From assembly GCA_020637615.1 (NCBI GenBank), contig JACKKC010000022.1, positions 1-49,296 on the forward strand: a stretch of 49,296 nt of DNA, written 5' to 3'. The DNA comes from Rhodovulum sp. GTDB lineage: Bacteria; Pseudomonadota; Alphaproteobacteria; Rhodobacterales; Rhodobacteraceae. How positions within the stretch are numbered: position 1 is the stretch's first letter; each line of letters starts with the position of its first letter. Below are positions 28,121-37,886 of this stretch, in pieces. Below the pieces are notes generated by a model. It did not search any database. It saw only the letters and a program-made list of their open reading frames with translations, and was not told the DNA's origin. Both the position numbers and the translations under genes were made by a program.

Positions 28121-28531
28121 ATGCGACGACGCCCCTATCCGCATCCCGCCCCCTCCCTCGCGGCTTTCGAGAGGATGGCCGAGCAGGCCTTTGCGAGCCT
28201 GCCGCAACCAGTCAGGACCGCCTGCGCGGGGCTGGCGATTCGCGTCACCGATTTCCCATCGGAGGAGATCCTCGATTCGATGGGTATCGAGGATCCCTTC
28301 GAGCTGACCGGCCTCTACGAGGGGATCGCGCTGACCGAGCGCTCGGTCATGGACCAGCCGACCCGCCCCAACGCGGTATGGCTGTTCCGCCGGCCGATCC
28401 TCGAGGAATGGATCGAGCGCGGCGACGTGAAGCTCGACGAGCTGGTGCTGCATGTGCTCGTGCACGAGATCGCGCATCATCTGGGCTGGTCGGACGCGGA
28501 TATCCGGGCGGTGGACGACTGGACGCTCTGA
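28121..28531 (+). CDS. Minimal zincin-like metallopeptidase family protein
   Basis: 136 residues matching the small zincin family PF06262. The zinc site HEIAHH (H115, E116, H119) is preceded by VLHVLV and followed by LGWSDADI, and the N-terminal FPSEEILDSMGIEDPFELTGLYEG is typical. The catalytic motif is intact, but no substrate is known for the family. It diverges from gltX across 104 bases. Confidence 0.88.
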   Translation: MRRRPYPHPAPSLAAFERMAEQAFASLPQPVRTACAGLAIRVTDFPSEEILDSMGIEDPFELTGLYEGIALTERSVMDQPTRPNAVWLFRRPILEEWIERGDVKLDELVLHVLVHEIAHHLGWSDADIRAVDDWTL

Positions 28532-28756
28532 GTCACTCGGCCATGCTCGCCCGCCGCCGCCGTCGCGCCTGGCGTGGCGGCAATGCCGTGGTCCAGGAAG
28601 GGCGTCTGGCGAAGAGCTCGGTGCCAGCGGAAGATATGATCCGGAGACGGGATTAAGCGCTGTAAGCCAACCGGTCACCGCGCCACCTCGGGGCGACCGA
28701 CATCACGCGCTCGGGGATTCCCTCCCCGGCCGGTCAATCGCCCCAGACTAGAGGCA

Positions 28757-30061
28757 TCAGTTGCGGATGCCCGACAATTGCGCCTCTCCCGCGGAATAGG
28801 TCTCGACCACGGCTCGATCGTCGCCCAGGGTCTGGAGCACGAAGAGTTCTTCGGAAAGCGTGCCCACCGTCTCCATGCGCAGCGCCATGGCGCTCGTCGC
28901 CCTGCTGTCGAGCACAACGATATCCGCCTCGGTGCCCATTTCGAGGGTCCCGATCTTGTCCTCCAGCCCGAGCGCCCGCGCATTGCCGAGCGTGGTCCAG
29001 TAGAATGAATTCAGCGGCGACAGCGACTGGCCGCGAAGCTGCAGGATCTTGTAGCCCTCGTCGAGACTGCGGAGCATGGAGTAGTTCGTCCCGCCGCCGA
29101 CGTCCGTCGCAATCGCGCGCCGCACGCCCAGGTCCCGCAACCCCGCCTCGTCGTAGAGCCCGCTCCCGAGAAAGAGGTTCGATGTCGGGCAGAACACCGC
29201 GATCGACCCGGTTTCGGCCATCGCGGATTTCTCCCGGTCCTCGAGGTGGATGCAATGGCCGAAGAGACTTCGCGGCCCGAGGAGCCCGTAACGCTCGTAG
29301 ACGTCGAGATAGTCCCTCGCCCAGGGATAGAGCTCGCGCGTCAAGGCGATCTCGCCGTGGTTCTCGGACAGATGCGTCTGGATGTAGCAATCGGGATGTT
29401 CGGCCGCGAGCGTGCCGGCCATTTCCATCTGTTCCGGAGTCGAGGTGATCGCAAATCGCGGCGAGATCGCGTAGAGCGCGCGCCCCGCCCCGTGCCAGCG
29501 GGCGATGAGTGACTTGCTCTGATCGTAGCTCGATTGCGGCGTGTCCCGAACGGCTTCGGGTGCGTTCCGGTCCATCATGACCTTGCCGCCGATCATGCGG
29601 AGGTTGCGAGCGGCAGCCTCGGTGAAATAGGCGTCGACGGAGGTGTCATGGACGGAGCAATAGGCCACCGCGGTGGTCGTTCCATGCTTGAGCAGTTCGT
29701 CGAAGAACCGCCCGGCCATCGTCGTGCAATGCTCAGGGTCGGAGAATTTCGATTCCTCGGGGAAAGTATAGGTGTTCAGCCAGTCGAGTAATTGCGCACC
29801 CCATGACGCGATCACCTGCACCTGCGGAAAGTGGATATGGGTATCGATGAACCCGGCCATGAGAATATGCGGCCGGTGATCGATAACCTCGACGCCGGCG
29901 GCTTCGTCCTTCAGCCTCGAATATTCTCCGACTGCGGCGATCTTGCCGTCGACCACCAGGATGGATCCATCCTCGAAATACCTGTAGGATTCCTCGTCGC
30001 GGGCGCCTTTCGGCTCGTCCACGAAGGTCAGCACGCGGCCTCGCAAGAGCTTGCTCGTCAT
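28757..30061 (-). CDS. guaD: Guanine deaminase
   Basis: 434 residues of the amidohydrolase superfamily, converting guanine to xanthine in purine catabolism. Zinc and substrate motifs in order: GFIDTHIHFPQ, YCSVHDTS, QTHLSENHGEI, FGHCIHL, and DVGGGTNYSMLR with the metal-binding aspartate. ATG 30061 (MTSKLLRG) agrees with the family N-terminus; the upstream extension has no support. A LysR regulator gene is transcribed divergently. Confidence 0.93.
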   Translation of the reverse strand: MTSKLLRGRVLTFVDEPKGARDEESYRYFEDGSILVVDGKIAAVGEYSRLKDEAAGVEVIDHRPHILMAGFIDTHIHFPQVQVIASWGAQLLDWLNTYTFPEESKFSDPEHCTTMAGRFFDELLKHGTTTAVAYCSVHDTSVDAYFTEAAARNLRMIGGKVMMDRNAPEAVRDTPQSSYDQSKSLIARWHGAGRALYAISPRFAITSTPEQMEMAGTLAAEHPDCYIQTHLSENHGEIALTRELYPWARDYLDVYERYGLLGPRSLFGHCIHLEDREKSAMAETGSIAVFCPTSNLFLGSGLYDEAGLRDLGVRRAIATDVGGGTNYSMLRSLDEGYKILQLRGQSLSPLNSFYWTTLGNARALGLEDKIGTLEMGTEADIVVLDSRATSAMALRMETVGTLSEELFVLQTLGDDRAVVETYSAGEAQLSGIRN

Positions 30062-30170
30062 GATTCGATCCCCGGTCGTTCCCAAGGCATCTTGACAGAC
30101 GCGCGGACCTTGCAAAACGTCCGGATCGGCGGTGTACTTTCAACGAACGATATAAAATCGGATTCGTCCC

Positions 30171-31097
30171 GTGCCCTATGTCGAAAGCCTGCGTGTCTTC
30201 GTGCGCACGGTCGAGCTCGGAAGCATCACCGCGGCGGGACGGGACAATCGGCTGACGCCCGCGGTCGCGAGCAATCGCATCAAGGAACTGGAGAACCGCC
30301 TCGGCATCCGGCTCTTCAACCGGACCACCCGCAAGCTCGCGCCCACCGAGATCGGGCGGCAGCTCTACGATCATGCGCGGCGGGTGATCGAGGCCATCGA
30401 CGAAGCGGAGGCGATGGTCGCGGGCTTCTCCGAGAAGCCGCGCGGCGCGATCAAGGTCATGGCGCCGCTGGGACTGGGGCGGCGGATCATCGCGCCGCTG
30501 GTGCCGGCCTTCAACGAGCTCTATCCGGGAATCGAGGTCCGGATGCGCCTGTCGGACCGCAAGGTGGACATGTTCGCGGAGGGTGTGGACGTCGCCTTCA
30601 CGCTCGGGGAGCTCCAGGATTCGAACCTCAAGGTGCGTCTGATCCTCGAATGCCGCCGGGTCCTCTGCGCCTCGCCCGAGTATCTCGCCGCCTTCGGGAC
30701 GCCCGTGAGCCCGGAGGATCTGTTGGCCCAGCATCATCGGTGCCTGCTGCTCCGCTATCCCGGATCGCCGGAATGGAACTGGGTCTTCGAGACCGGGAAG
30801 GGGCGCCTGCGGCTCAACGTGGCGGGCCCCTACGACGCCGATGAAGGGGACGTCCTGACCGATTGGGCGCTGGAGGGATACGGGATCGTCAACAAGCCCT
30901 GCTTCGAGGTCGCGGCCCTGATCGCCGCCGGCCGGCTGGTCCCGATCCTCGAATCGACCCCGCCCCCGCCGTCGAAATTCGCCTGCCTCTATCCGCATCG
31001 CCGGCTTCAGGATCCGAAGGTGCGGCTCTTCGTGGAATTCATGCTGGGCCGCTGCCGGGCGAGAGTGCAGGAACTGCTCGACGCGCCGGCAGGCTGA
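30171..31097 (+). CDS. LysR family transcriptional regulator
   Basis: 308 residues: N-terminal winged helix (SITAAGRDNRLTPAVASNRIKELENRLGIRLF in two helices) and a LysR substrate-binding domain (VRMRLSDRKVDMFAEGVDVAF). The GTG start at 30171 sits 11 bases after a TATAAA (30151-30156) and has no clear Shine-Dalgarno, so it may be nearly leaderless. Position suggests that it regulates the divergent guanine deaminase gene and itself; the inducer is unknown. Confidence 0.9.
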   Translation: MPYVESLRVFVRTVELGSITAAGRDNRLTPAVASNRIKELENRLGIRLFNRTTRKLAPTEIGRQLYDHARRVIEAIDEAEAMVAGFSEKPRGAIKVMAPLGLGRRIIAPLVPAFNELYPGIEVRMRLSDRKVDMFAEGVDVAFTLGELQDSNLKVRLILECRRVLCASPEYLAAFGTPVSPEDLLAQHHRCLLLRYPGSPEWNWVFETGKGRLRLNVAGPYDADEGDVLTDWALEGYGIVNKPCFEVAALIAAGRLVPILESTPPPPSKFACLYPHRRLQDPKVRLFVEFMLGRCRARVQELLDAPAG

Positions 31098-31196
31098 TCG
31101 CCCTTCGGATCGGAAACTCGGACCGGCGACCCTCACCGCAGACTTTTGCCCTGCCCCAGAGCCGGGTCTCCCCAGCCCGATCGACCCGCGGCGATC

Positions 31197-31220
31197 GGAC
31201 CGCGCCAGGCGCGGCCCTTT
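31197..31220 (+). terminator. Hairpin after the LysR gene
   Basis: CCGCGC-CAG-GCGCGG with an outer GG/CC pair, followed by TTT, lies 100 bases past the LysR stop and before the convergent GTA cluster end. It could end transcripts from both sides. Confidence 0.4.
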
Positions 31221-31279
31221 CCCGGTCCAGAGGCTCGACCTCGGGCCGCCGCATTGGTCAGGCGGAGGGCCCGCTGCCC

Positions 31280-31996
31280 TCAGACCGCCTGCGGCGGCTC
31301 GAGCTCGACGACGTGCAGCGCCAGCCTGATCGTGCCGCCGGCGAAGGCCCCTCCTTCGGCGCTCAGCAGGATCGGCGTCGCCGAATAATAGGTGACGGGC
31401 GCCCCGCTCAGGCCGAGCAGGTAGGAATTCTGCGCCACGCCCAGGCCCGACCCATAGCGGTTGTCCGCCCCCTCGACGCCGATCCTCCAGCCGGTGAGCC
31501 CGGCACCGCTCAGGCCCGCGACGACGCGGCCGCTCAACCCGATCACCTGGGCGCCGGCCGGGATCGAAACCGCCGTGAGATTGGTGGCGCCCGCCAGCAG
31601 GGCGTGATCGAACTCGATCACGCGATGCCGCGTCCCCGCGCCGCCCGGCGACACCGCGACGGCATCCGCCATCCATCCCCGGCCGTGATACATGCGCGCG
31701 CAGAGCCCGGCCTCGTCCCAGGCGGTCCAGCCGACCTTAGGCGCGACGAAGGTCCACCCGCCATTGGCCCGGATGGCGATCTTGCCGCCCTGACCGGACC
31801 ATTCGCCCGCCGGTTCCGGGCCCAACTGATAGGCGTCCCCCTCCTTGGGACTGGTGGGGACCACCGTCTGGTCGAACGCCTTGATACGGAGCTGGGCCAG
31901 GGCATCGAGCCGCGAGAGCGCCTCGTTCACGGTGACATGCTTCTGGGCCTGCGCCGGGGCGATGAGGGGCAGCTGCAATTGCGCCGTTCTAGCCAT
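31280..31996 (-). CDS. DUF2793 protein at the 3' end of the GTA cluster
   Basis: 238 residues from ATG 31996. MARTAQLQLPLIAPAQAQKHVTVNE is the typical DUF2793 opening, then AYQLGPEPAGEWSG and GWTFVAPKVGWTAWDE. A beta-rich C-terminal domain follows (VIGLSGRVVAGLSGAGLTGWRIGVEG), resembling phage tail-fibre head domains. It overlaps the end of the ORFG15 homologue by eight bases, so it belongs to the GTA transcript. A role in the tail tip or surface recognition is inferred from position. Confidence 0.85.
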   Translation of the reverse strand: MARTAQLQLPLIAPAQAQKHVTVNEALSRLDALAQLRIKAFDQTVVPTSPKEGDAYQLGPEPAGEWSGQGGKIAIRANGGWTFVAPKVGWTAWDEAGLCARMYHGRGWMADAVAVSPGGAGTRHRVIEFDHALLAGATNLTAVSIPAGAQVIGLSGRVVAGLSGAGLTGWRIGVEGADNRYGSGLGVAQNSYLLGLSGAPVTYYSATPILLSAEGGAFAGGTIRLALHVVELEPPQAV

Positions 31997-34900
31997 CGAA
32001 GGAATACCTTTCGTAGGGTCCGGGACCGAAGAGATCGGAGACCTGGGCGACTTCAATTTCGACGCCGGACGGCGCCGCATCCGCCGCCTGGTCGGCCGCG
32101 AGATAGACCGCCTCGGGCGATTGCGGCACGAACTCCCGCAGCAGCGAGCCGCCCGAGGAGATCCTCAGGTGATAGAGTTCGCGGGATTCGCCGAGCGGCG
32201 CGTCGGTGCCCTGCCAGCTGTCGCCGTCGAGCCGGGTCCGCCGGATCCAGCTGATCCGGATATCGCCGTTGGCCTGCCGCACGGCGCCGAGATGCGCCGG
32301 CCGGTAGGGCCGCAGCCCGACGCCCGCGAAAGCCTCGACGCGATGCTGATAGCTGACGTCGTCATAGGCGCGGGTCGAGGGACCGAACCGGTAGTGCCGC
32401 TCGAGACCGCGTGCCGACGAGGGCAGCCGGAGCTGCACCGCCGCACCGTCGAGCAGGACGAAATCCGTCCCCTCTGGCCAGGTCGCCGGCATGATCCCGT
32501 CCGTTCCCGCCTGCCCGCGGAGCAGCCCGCCGAGCCGGTAGACATTCGGCGCCACCAGGTCGGCACGCTCGAACTGGAAGACCTCCCAGTCACCCGCGCC
32601 ACCATGCCTCAGGGCCGCGACATTCGCGCCGTTGAGAACGTCGAGTTGGCTGCGGCTCTGCAGGACGCCGCGATTGATCCGGACGCGAACCGAAGCCTGC
32701 ATCCAGCTTCCCGCCTGCGCCGCGGGCAGCGCATCGAGGGTTTCGCCCATGACCGAGGGGCGGCGAACCTCGCAGTTCAGCCGGTAGCCGGCATCCTCGT
32801 TGGCCGAATAGACGGCGATGCGCCCGGTCCAGGGCGTCCGCGTCACCGCAATATGCGGCGCATGCGGGACCTCGTCCCCGTTGAGGAGCGGAAGGTCGAG
32901 AAACTCGGCATAGGCTGGCCCCGGAACGGGAACGGTCTCCGACCCCTGGGCCGCGCTCCGGATCTGCGGCGCGCGGTAGATACCCTCCTCGATGCGAATC
33001 GCGCTGATCGACCGATGGCCGGTTTCCTCGACCCGGTCGACCCGGAAAAGCTCCCGGCGCAGGCCGGTCGTGAAGGCCAGCACGTCCCCGGGGGAGACGG
33101 CGAGCCGGGACGGCGGCAGCGAGAAGGTCACCGCCTCGCGGGACGTGCGGCTCTCGCTCAGCCAGCGTTCCGCGATCCCCCGGGCCGCGCCTTCCGACAA
33201 TACGATCGGCAGGCTAGTCTGGGCCGAATGCGATTCCGCCGCCTCCGGGGAGGTCGCCTCGACGGCACCGGCGCGGTAGTCCGGATCGCTCCGGACGAAG
33301 GCGAAGGCCACCCGGCCCGGCGTCTCCAGCTCCGGCGAGCGCGTGCGCGCGACGGCGGGCTTGCCGCCGACCAGCACGCAATCCTCCTCGACGGCTTCCG
33401 CGGTCGGCGGCCCGCCCCGGCTGGTGAACCCGAGATCGGCATCCGTGGCATGGCTGTCGAAGGCATAGGCCAGCATCAGCGGCTGCAGGCTCTGCCGGCC
33501 CGATTCCACCGCCTCGACCGAATAGCCAGTCAGGGCGCCGTAGAGCCGCGACACGTCGATGTCCTCCAGGCCGCAGCGGTTCGAGATCTCGGCGACCACA
33601 TCGGCGAGGGCGGCGAGGGTGGCGCGTCCGTTCAGCCAGTGGCCGCGCTCGTAATTGTCCCCGTCGATCCAGGTTTCGAGAAGGTTGGGGAATTCCGGCC
33701 AGGGCCGCGCGTCCCATGCCCAGACATAGGCATGGTCCATGTTCACCATGCGCCCGCCATAGACGCTAGAGACCGGGTTATGCGCGGGATCCTTCCAATG
33801 GGCGAAGACCGCCTGCAGATAGCGGTACTGGATGAAATCGTCGCGGATCCCGTTGGAGTAATAGGGAAAGAAGCTCTCCGACGATTTCGGGTCGAAGAAG
33901 ACGTTCGGCTGGTTCGTCCCCTTGTCCACCGCCGGGCAGCCGAGCTCGGTGAACCAGATCGGCTTGGAACCGGGAACCCAGGCCGTGGGCGCCGCCGCCC
34001 TGACCCCGCCCGGCCGGTTCACGTGAGGGTTCGACCACCAGCCCACCAGGTCCTTGTAGCGGAAGACCCAGTGCTCGGAATGCGCGGTATCGCGGATCGG
34101 CAGCCGTTCCTGGGCGTCCCGGCCCGCGGCATCGGCATAGTACCAGTCGTAGCCCTCCCCGCCGGCGACATTGGCCGCGAGATAGGCGAGATCATAGGGC
34201 GACCCCGCCGCGACATCGCGATGCGCGGTGCCGTCCCGCCAGTCCGACAGGGGCATGTAATTGTCGATCCCGACGAAATCGATCGCCGGATGCGCCCAGA
34301 GCGGATCGAGATGGAAGAGCACGTCGCCCGATCCGTCCTGCGGCTGATGCCCGAAATATTCCGACCAGTCCGCGGCATAGCCGATCTTGGTCGCCGGCCC
34401 GAGGATCGCGCGCACGTCCGCGGCGAGCGCGCGCAGGGCCTCAACCACCGGATAGCTGGTGGCGCCGTCGCGGATCTGCGTCAGCCCGCGCAATTCGGAG
34501 CCGATGCAGAAGGCATCCACCCCGCCCGCCCGCGCACAGAGATGCGCATAATGCAGGATGAAGCGCCGATAGGACCATTCCGTGGGGCCGTCGTAGCGGA
34601 TCGTGCCGCCGTCCCCGTCGAAATCCGAGCGCGACGCCGCGCCGAAGAAGGCGGCGACCTCGGCCCCGGCGGCGGCGGTCTTGTCGGCCGAGCCGGCGAC
34701 GCCGGGCGCATGGTCGAGCGTGATCCGGCCGCGCCAGGGCACCGGCGGCTGATGCGCCGCACCGGTCCAGGGGTCGCGCAGGCCGTTCTCGGCGAGAATG
34801 TCCATCAGGATGAAGGGATAGAACATCACCGACTGCCCGCGGGCCCGCAGGCTCTCGATCGCCTGGATGACCGTGGCATCCGCCGGCGTGCCGCCGAAGA

Positions 34901-35903
34901 CCGGGCGCCCCTCGAGCCAGCTGACCTCCTCGGCCCCGCCGCGCGACACGCCCGAGACCGCCCAGCGGATCGGATCGCCGTCCTCGCCCTTCTGCTCGAC
35001 CTTGGGCAGGATCCGGCAGCGGCCGCAGCGCAGGTCGTCGCCGAACCAGCTGACCACCATCGAGACCGCCTTGGAATTCGGCAGCTCCACCTCGAGCTGG
35101 TCGAGCGAGGCCTCGATGTCCGGCACGCCGCGGTCGTTGTGCACGTTGAGCGAGACGCTGTCGCCCTTGCCGCGCCGGAAGGTGACCGGCTCGGTCGCCA
35201 GCGAATATTCGCCCGTCCCCGGCACCAGGGCCACGGCCCGCACGTCGAAGGCCGGCGAGCGCAGCACGCGGGGATGCTCGGGCTGCGGCCGCCGGAACAC
35301 CTCGACATTGAACTGGGGAATCCGGTTGCCGTAGGGCGTCAGGTCGAGGTTCTCGAAGACGACATAGGCGGTCCCGCGATAGGCCGGCGCCTCCTCGACC
35401 CCCTCGATCGCCGAGATCAGCGGATCGGGCAGCTGGCCCTCGGTCCCACGGTGCAGCCGGAAGGTCAGCCCGGTCTGCTGCATCGCCTGCCCGTCCGCCC
35501 AGATCCGCCCGATGCGCAGGATCTCGCCCTCGCAGAGCGCCACCGCAAGGCTCACCGAATAGCTGTATTCCCGCACGGTGGTGCCGCCGCCGCCCTTGCC
35601 GCCGACGTCCTCGCTGTTGACGGTCTCGAGAAAGCGGCTCGACCAGATCAGCTGCCCGGCGATGCGCACCCGGCCGAAGACCCGCGGCAGGGCCGCGCCC
35701 TCGCTCGAGCCCATCACCCGGAACCGGTCGACCCGCCCGGTCTCCACCGGCTCGGAGCCGAGGCCCATCAGCTTCTGGTCGATCATCGAGCCGAGCGTGG
35801 CGCCGAGCGCCTTGCCGAGCACCATGGACGACAGGCCGGCCATCGACCCTCCGACGGCGCCGCCGAGCGCGGAGCCGGCCGCGGCCAGAACGAGCGTTGC
35901 CAT
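31989..35903 (-). CDS. GTA ORFG15: TIM-barrel glycoside hydrolase-like tail fibre/hub protein
   Basis: 1304 residues, the largest product of the window. It starts MATLVLAAAGSALGGAVGG at ATG 35903 (GGGGAG upstream) with a glycine/alanine-rich hydrophobic N-terminus. A central glycoside hydrolase-like TIM barrel contains CIGSELRGLTQIRDG, YAADWSEYFG, FVGIDNYMPLSDW and ELGCPAVDKGTNQPN. Putative phage tail-protein domains follow. In R. capsulatus GTA this is the megatron-like tip protein that contacts the host. The start overlaps the NlpC gene stop (TGATG). Confidence 0.92.
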   Translation of the reverse strand: MATLVLAAAGSALGGAVGGSMAGLSSMVLGKALGATLGSMIDQKLMGLGSEPVETGRVDRFRVMGSSEGAALPRVFGRVRIAGQLIWSSRFLETVNSEDVGGKGGGGTTVREYSYSVSLAVALCEGEILRIGRIWADGQAMQQTGLTFRLHRGTEGQLPDPLISAIEGVEEAPAYRGTAYVVFENLDLTPYGNRIPQFNVEVFRRPQPEHPRVLRSPAFDVRAVALVPGTGEYSLATEPVTFRRGKGDSVSLNVHNDRGVPDIEASLDQLEVELPNSKAVSMVVSWFGDDLRCGRCRILPKVEQKGEDGDPIRWAVSGVSRGGAEEVSWLEGRPVFGGTPADATVIQAIESLRARGQSVMFYPFILMDILAENGLRDPWTGAAHQPPVPWRGRITLDHAPGVAGSADKTAAAGAEVAAFFGAASRSDFDGDGGTIRYDGPTEWSYRRFILHYAHLCARAGGVDAFCIGSELRGLTQIRDGATSYPVVEALRALAADVRAILGPATKIGYAADWSEYFGHQPQDGSGDVLFHLDPLWAHPAIDFVGIDNYMPLSDWRDGTAHRDVAAGSPYDLAYLAANVAGGEGYDWYYADAAGRDAQERLPIRDTAHSEHWVFRYKDLVGWWSNPHVNRPGGVRAAAPTAWVPGSKPIWFTELGCPAVDKGTNQPNVFFDPKSSESFFPYYSNGIRDDFIQYRYLQAVFAHWKDPAHNPVSSVYGGRMVNMDHAYVWAWDARPWPEFPNLLETWIDGDNYERGHWLNGRATLAALADVVAEISNRCGLEDIDVSRLYGALTGYSVEAVESGRQSLQPLMLAYAFDSHATDADLGFTSRGGPPTAEAVEEDCVLVGGKPAVARTRSPELETPGRVAFAFVRSDPDYRAGAVEATSPEAAESHSAQTSLPIVLSEGAARGIAERWLSESRTSREAVTFSLPPSRLAVSPGDVLAFTTGLRRELFRVDRVEETGHRSISAIRIEEGIYRAPQIRSAAQGSETVPVPGPAYAEFLDLPLLNGDEVPHAPHIAVTRTPWTGRIAVYSANEDAGYRLNCEVRRPSVMGETLDALPAAQAGSWMQASVRVRINRGVLQSRSQLDVLNGANVAALRHGGAGDWEVFQFERADLVAPNVYRLGGLLRGQAGTDGIMPATWPEGTDFVLLDGAAVQLRLPSSARGLERHYRFGPSTRAYDDVSYQHRVEAFAGVGLRPYRPAHLGAVRQANGDIRISWIRRTRLDGDSWQGTDAPLGESRELYHLRISSGGSLLREFVPQSPEAVYLAADQAADAAPSGVEIEVAQVSDLFGPGPYERYSFDG

Positions 35904-36373
35904 CAGCTTCTCCCCATCGGAAAACGAAAGGTGCCGGCGATCCGGCGCGCCCAGGCGGGCGTCAGCGCCGATTCGACGACCCCATGCCCGGAATAGGCAT
36001 GGATCAGCGTCTCGAAGCCCTGCGGCGAAACCGCGAGGATGCCGACATGCTTGGCGACGCCCCCGTCGCGCATGCGCAGCACCAGGACGTCGCCGGGCCG
36101 CCGCTCGGCGACCGGCAGCAGATGCCGGCCGGCCGCCGCCAGCAGATCCTCCGAGCGCTGCGGCTCGGACCAGTCCGGCGTATAGGCGGGCACGGCCTCG
36201 GGCTCCTCCCCGTGGATCTCGCGCCAGATCCCGCGCAGCAGCCCGAGGCAATCCGTGCCCGCACCGCGGCAGCTCGCCTGATGGCGATAGGGCGTGCCGA
36301 TCCAGGCCCGCGCCCGGGCGACGATCTCGCTGCCCCGGTCCGGGTCAGGATCTGCGTAGACTGCGGCCGTCAT
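35903..36373 (-). CDS. GTA ORFG14: NlpC/P60 peptidase
   Basis: 156 residues of the NlpC/P60 cysteine-peptidase fold. Catalytic cysteine C42 in GAGTDCLGLLRG and histidine H109 in VAKHVGIL are intact. It would cut recipient peptidoglycan during DNA entry. It overlaps the DUF2163 gene upstream by 29 bases and ORFG15 downstream by one base. Confidence 0.92.
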   Translation of the reverse strand: MTAAVYADPDPDRGSEIVARARAWIGTPYRHQASCRGAGTDCLGLLRGIWREIHGEEPEAVPAYTPDWSEPQRSEDLLAAAGRHLLPVAERRPGDVLVLRMRDGGVAKHVGILAVSPQGFETLIHAYSGHGVVESALTPAWARRIAGTFRFPMGRS

Positions 36374-37238
36374 GGTTCGCTCCGTCCTTGGGATAGGCCG
36401 TGACCCAATCCTCGCCGGGGATATGCGGGAATCCCCGGAAATTCAGCATGTTGGCGAACTTCTCCCGGCAGGTGCCGGCCAGCTTGTCGCATCCCGCCAC
36501 CAGCCGGAGCCCATCGCCGGCCGCCACCGGCCAGGACGGCTCGCGCCAGAGGTCGATGCGCCGCTGCCCGTTGACCAGCCGATCCGCCTTGATCGAGGTG
36601 CGCTCGCCGGCATTCGCCCCGCCGAGCCAGGTCAGGCTGCCGTGCTGGAACCAGCCTTCGGCGAATTCCGGCAGGGAAGCGACCAACACCAGCGATCCCG
36701 CGCAGCCCTCCAGCGCATCGGTCTCGACCGTGAACTCCGGCCGCGTCGTGTCGACGCCGCATTTCCCGTCCCCGAGAATCCGGTCGCAGCTGCGCAGGAT
36801 CGTGCGGCCCACCGGCGCGTTGAGCGATTCCGCGAGGCCGCGCAGCTCGACCTCGAAGGCCCCATCGGAACGCCGGATCTCGCCGAACTCGCCGCGGAAG
36901 AGCAGGACCCGCAGGTCCGGCCGCGTCCAGTCGACGAGCCATTGCCGGACCTCGGCCCGGTCGAACTTGCCCGTGCGGATGTCGTCCTCCGAGACCGAGG
37001 CCGCAGTCAGCGCACCGAGCGCCTGGCCGTTGTCGACGCTGAGCCCGGTGCCCGCCTGCAGCGCGCTCGCGTCGAGGCCCGATCCGGCCCGGAAGGTCAG
37101 CCCGTCGAAGACCAGGTCGCCGTCATGGTCGGTGAAGCCGAAGGCCTCCCCGTCGCGGCGCACCACGCGCCAGCAGCGGCAGATGGTCGTGGCGCCGCTT
37201 TCGAGCCGCGCCTGGAATTCGGGATCGATCCGGCGCAT
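36345..37238 (-). CDS. GTA ORFG13: DUF2163 baseplate hub protein
   Basis: 297 residues with the DUF2163 pattern. The N-terminal half includes FGFTDHDGDLVFDGLTFRA; the C-terminal domain has four cysteines in DRILGDGKCGVD, ALEGCAGS, AGCDKL and GTCREKF, then NMLNFRGFPHIPGED, the usual end of the family. In the R. capsulatus particle this is a hub protein with an iron-sulfur site built on such cysteines. The stop overlaps the start of ORFG14. Confidence 0.92.
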   Translation of the reverse strand: MRRIDPEFQARLESGATTICRCWRVVRRDGEAFGFTDHDGDLVFDGLTFRAGSGLDASALQAGTGLSVDNGQALGALTAASVSEDDIRTGKFDRAEVRQWLVDWTRPDLRVLLFRGEFGEIRRSDGAFEVELRGLAESLNAPVGRTILRSCDRILGDGKCGVDTTRPEFTVETDALEGCAGSLVLVASLPEFAEGWFQHGSLTWLGGANAGERTSIKADRLVNGQRRIDLWREPSWPVAAGDGLRLVAGCDKLAGTCREKFANMLNFRGFPHIPGEDWVTAYPKDGANHDGRSLRRS

Positions 37239-37870
37239 CAGACCCGCACCTCGATGACCGGGATCGACGGGATTTCCCCGGCCGAGAAGCCCGCGAGGCT
37301 CGTCGCGATCCGGTCGGTGTCGAACCGCACCGGCACGTCGAAGGCGAAGCCCGCGCTGACGAGGACCCCCTGCCCCGGCGCCACGGCGAGGCTGACGCGG
37401 CCGGTGCTGGTGTCGACGCCGAAATCCGGCCCCTCGAAGATCTCCTGTCCGCCCACGGCCAGCCGGACGCTGCGGTCCACCGGCTTGCTGATCGGCCGCA
37501 CATAGCTCTGGGACCCGGAGGCATAGCTCTTCGACAGCTGGAATACGGTGGTGGTGCCGTCGCCCGTGCCGATCTTCTGGTCGAAGATCCCCGGCTCGGC
37601 CGAGGGGCGGCAGGATTTCCAGTCGGTCCAGTCCTTCCAGCGAAAGCCGTGGAGCTGCCCGTGCCGCGCCTCGAAGAAGGCGATGACCTCGGCCATGTCG
37701 TCGAGCGAGCGCACGCCCAGCCCGGCATCGTAGTGCCGGCGCGAATGCGCCCAGGGCGAGTTGCGCTCCTCGTAGCCGTTGCTGAGCGTGACGATCTCGG
37801 TGCGCCGCTCGGGTCCGCCGCTCGACCCCATGCTGAGGGCGACGGGAAACCGGACCTCGTGAAAGTTCAT
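37238..37870 (-). CDS. GTA ORFG12: DUF2460 distal tail protein
   Basis: 210 residues: MNFHEVRFPVALSMGSSGGPER, RNSPWAHSRRHYDAG and EVIAFFEARHGQLHGFRWKDW are hallmark stretches of the DUF2460 family, which forms the distal tail ring. The start lies 16 bases after ORFG11, and the stop overlaps the ORFG13 start. Confidence 0.93.
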   Translation of the reverse strand: MNFHEVRFPVALSMGSSGGPERRTEIVTLSNGYEERNSPWAHSRRHYDAGLGVRSLDDMAEVIAFFEARHGQLHGFRWKDWTDWKSCRPSAEPGIFDQKIGTGDGTTTVFQLSKSYASGSQSYVRPISKPVDRSVRLAVGGQEIFEGPDFGVDTSTGRVSLAVAPGQGVLVSAGFAFDVPVRFDTDRIATSLAGFSAGEIPSIPVIEVRV

Positions 37871-37886
37871 GACGACTTCCTTCCGT

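Noticed and set aside
31845..35996. 1383-residue plus-strand ORF opposite GTA ORFG15
   Set aside because: Mirror of the codon bias of the real gene; the minus strand has clear domains and coupled neighbours.
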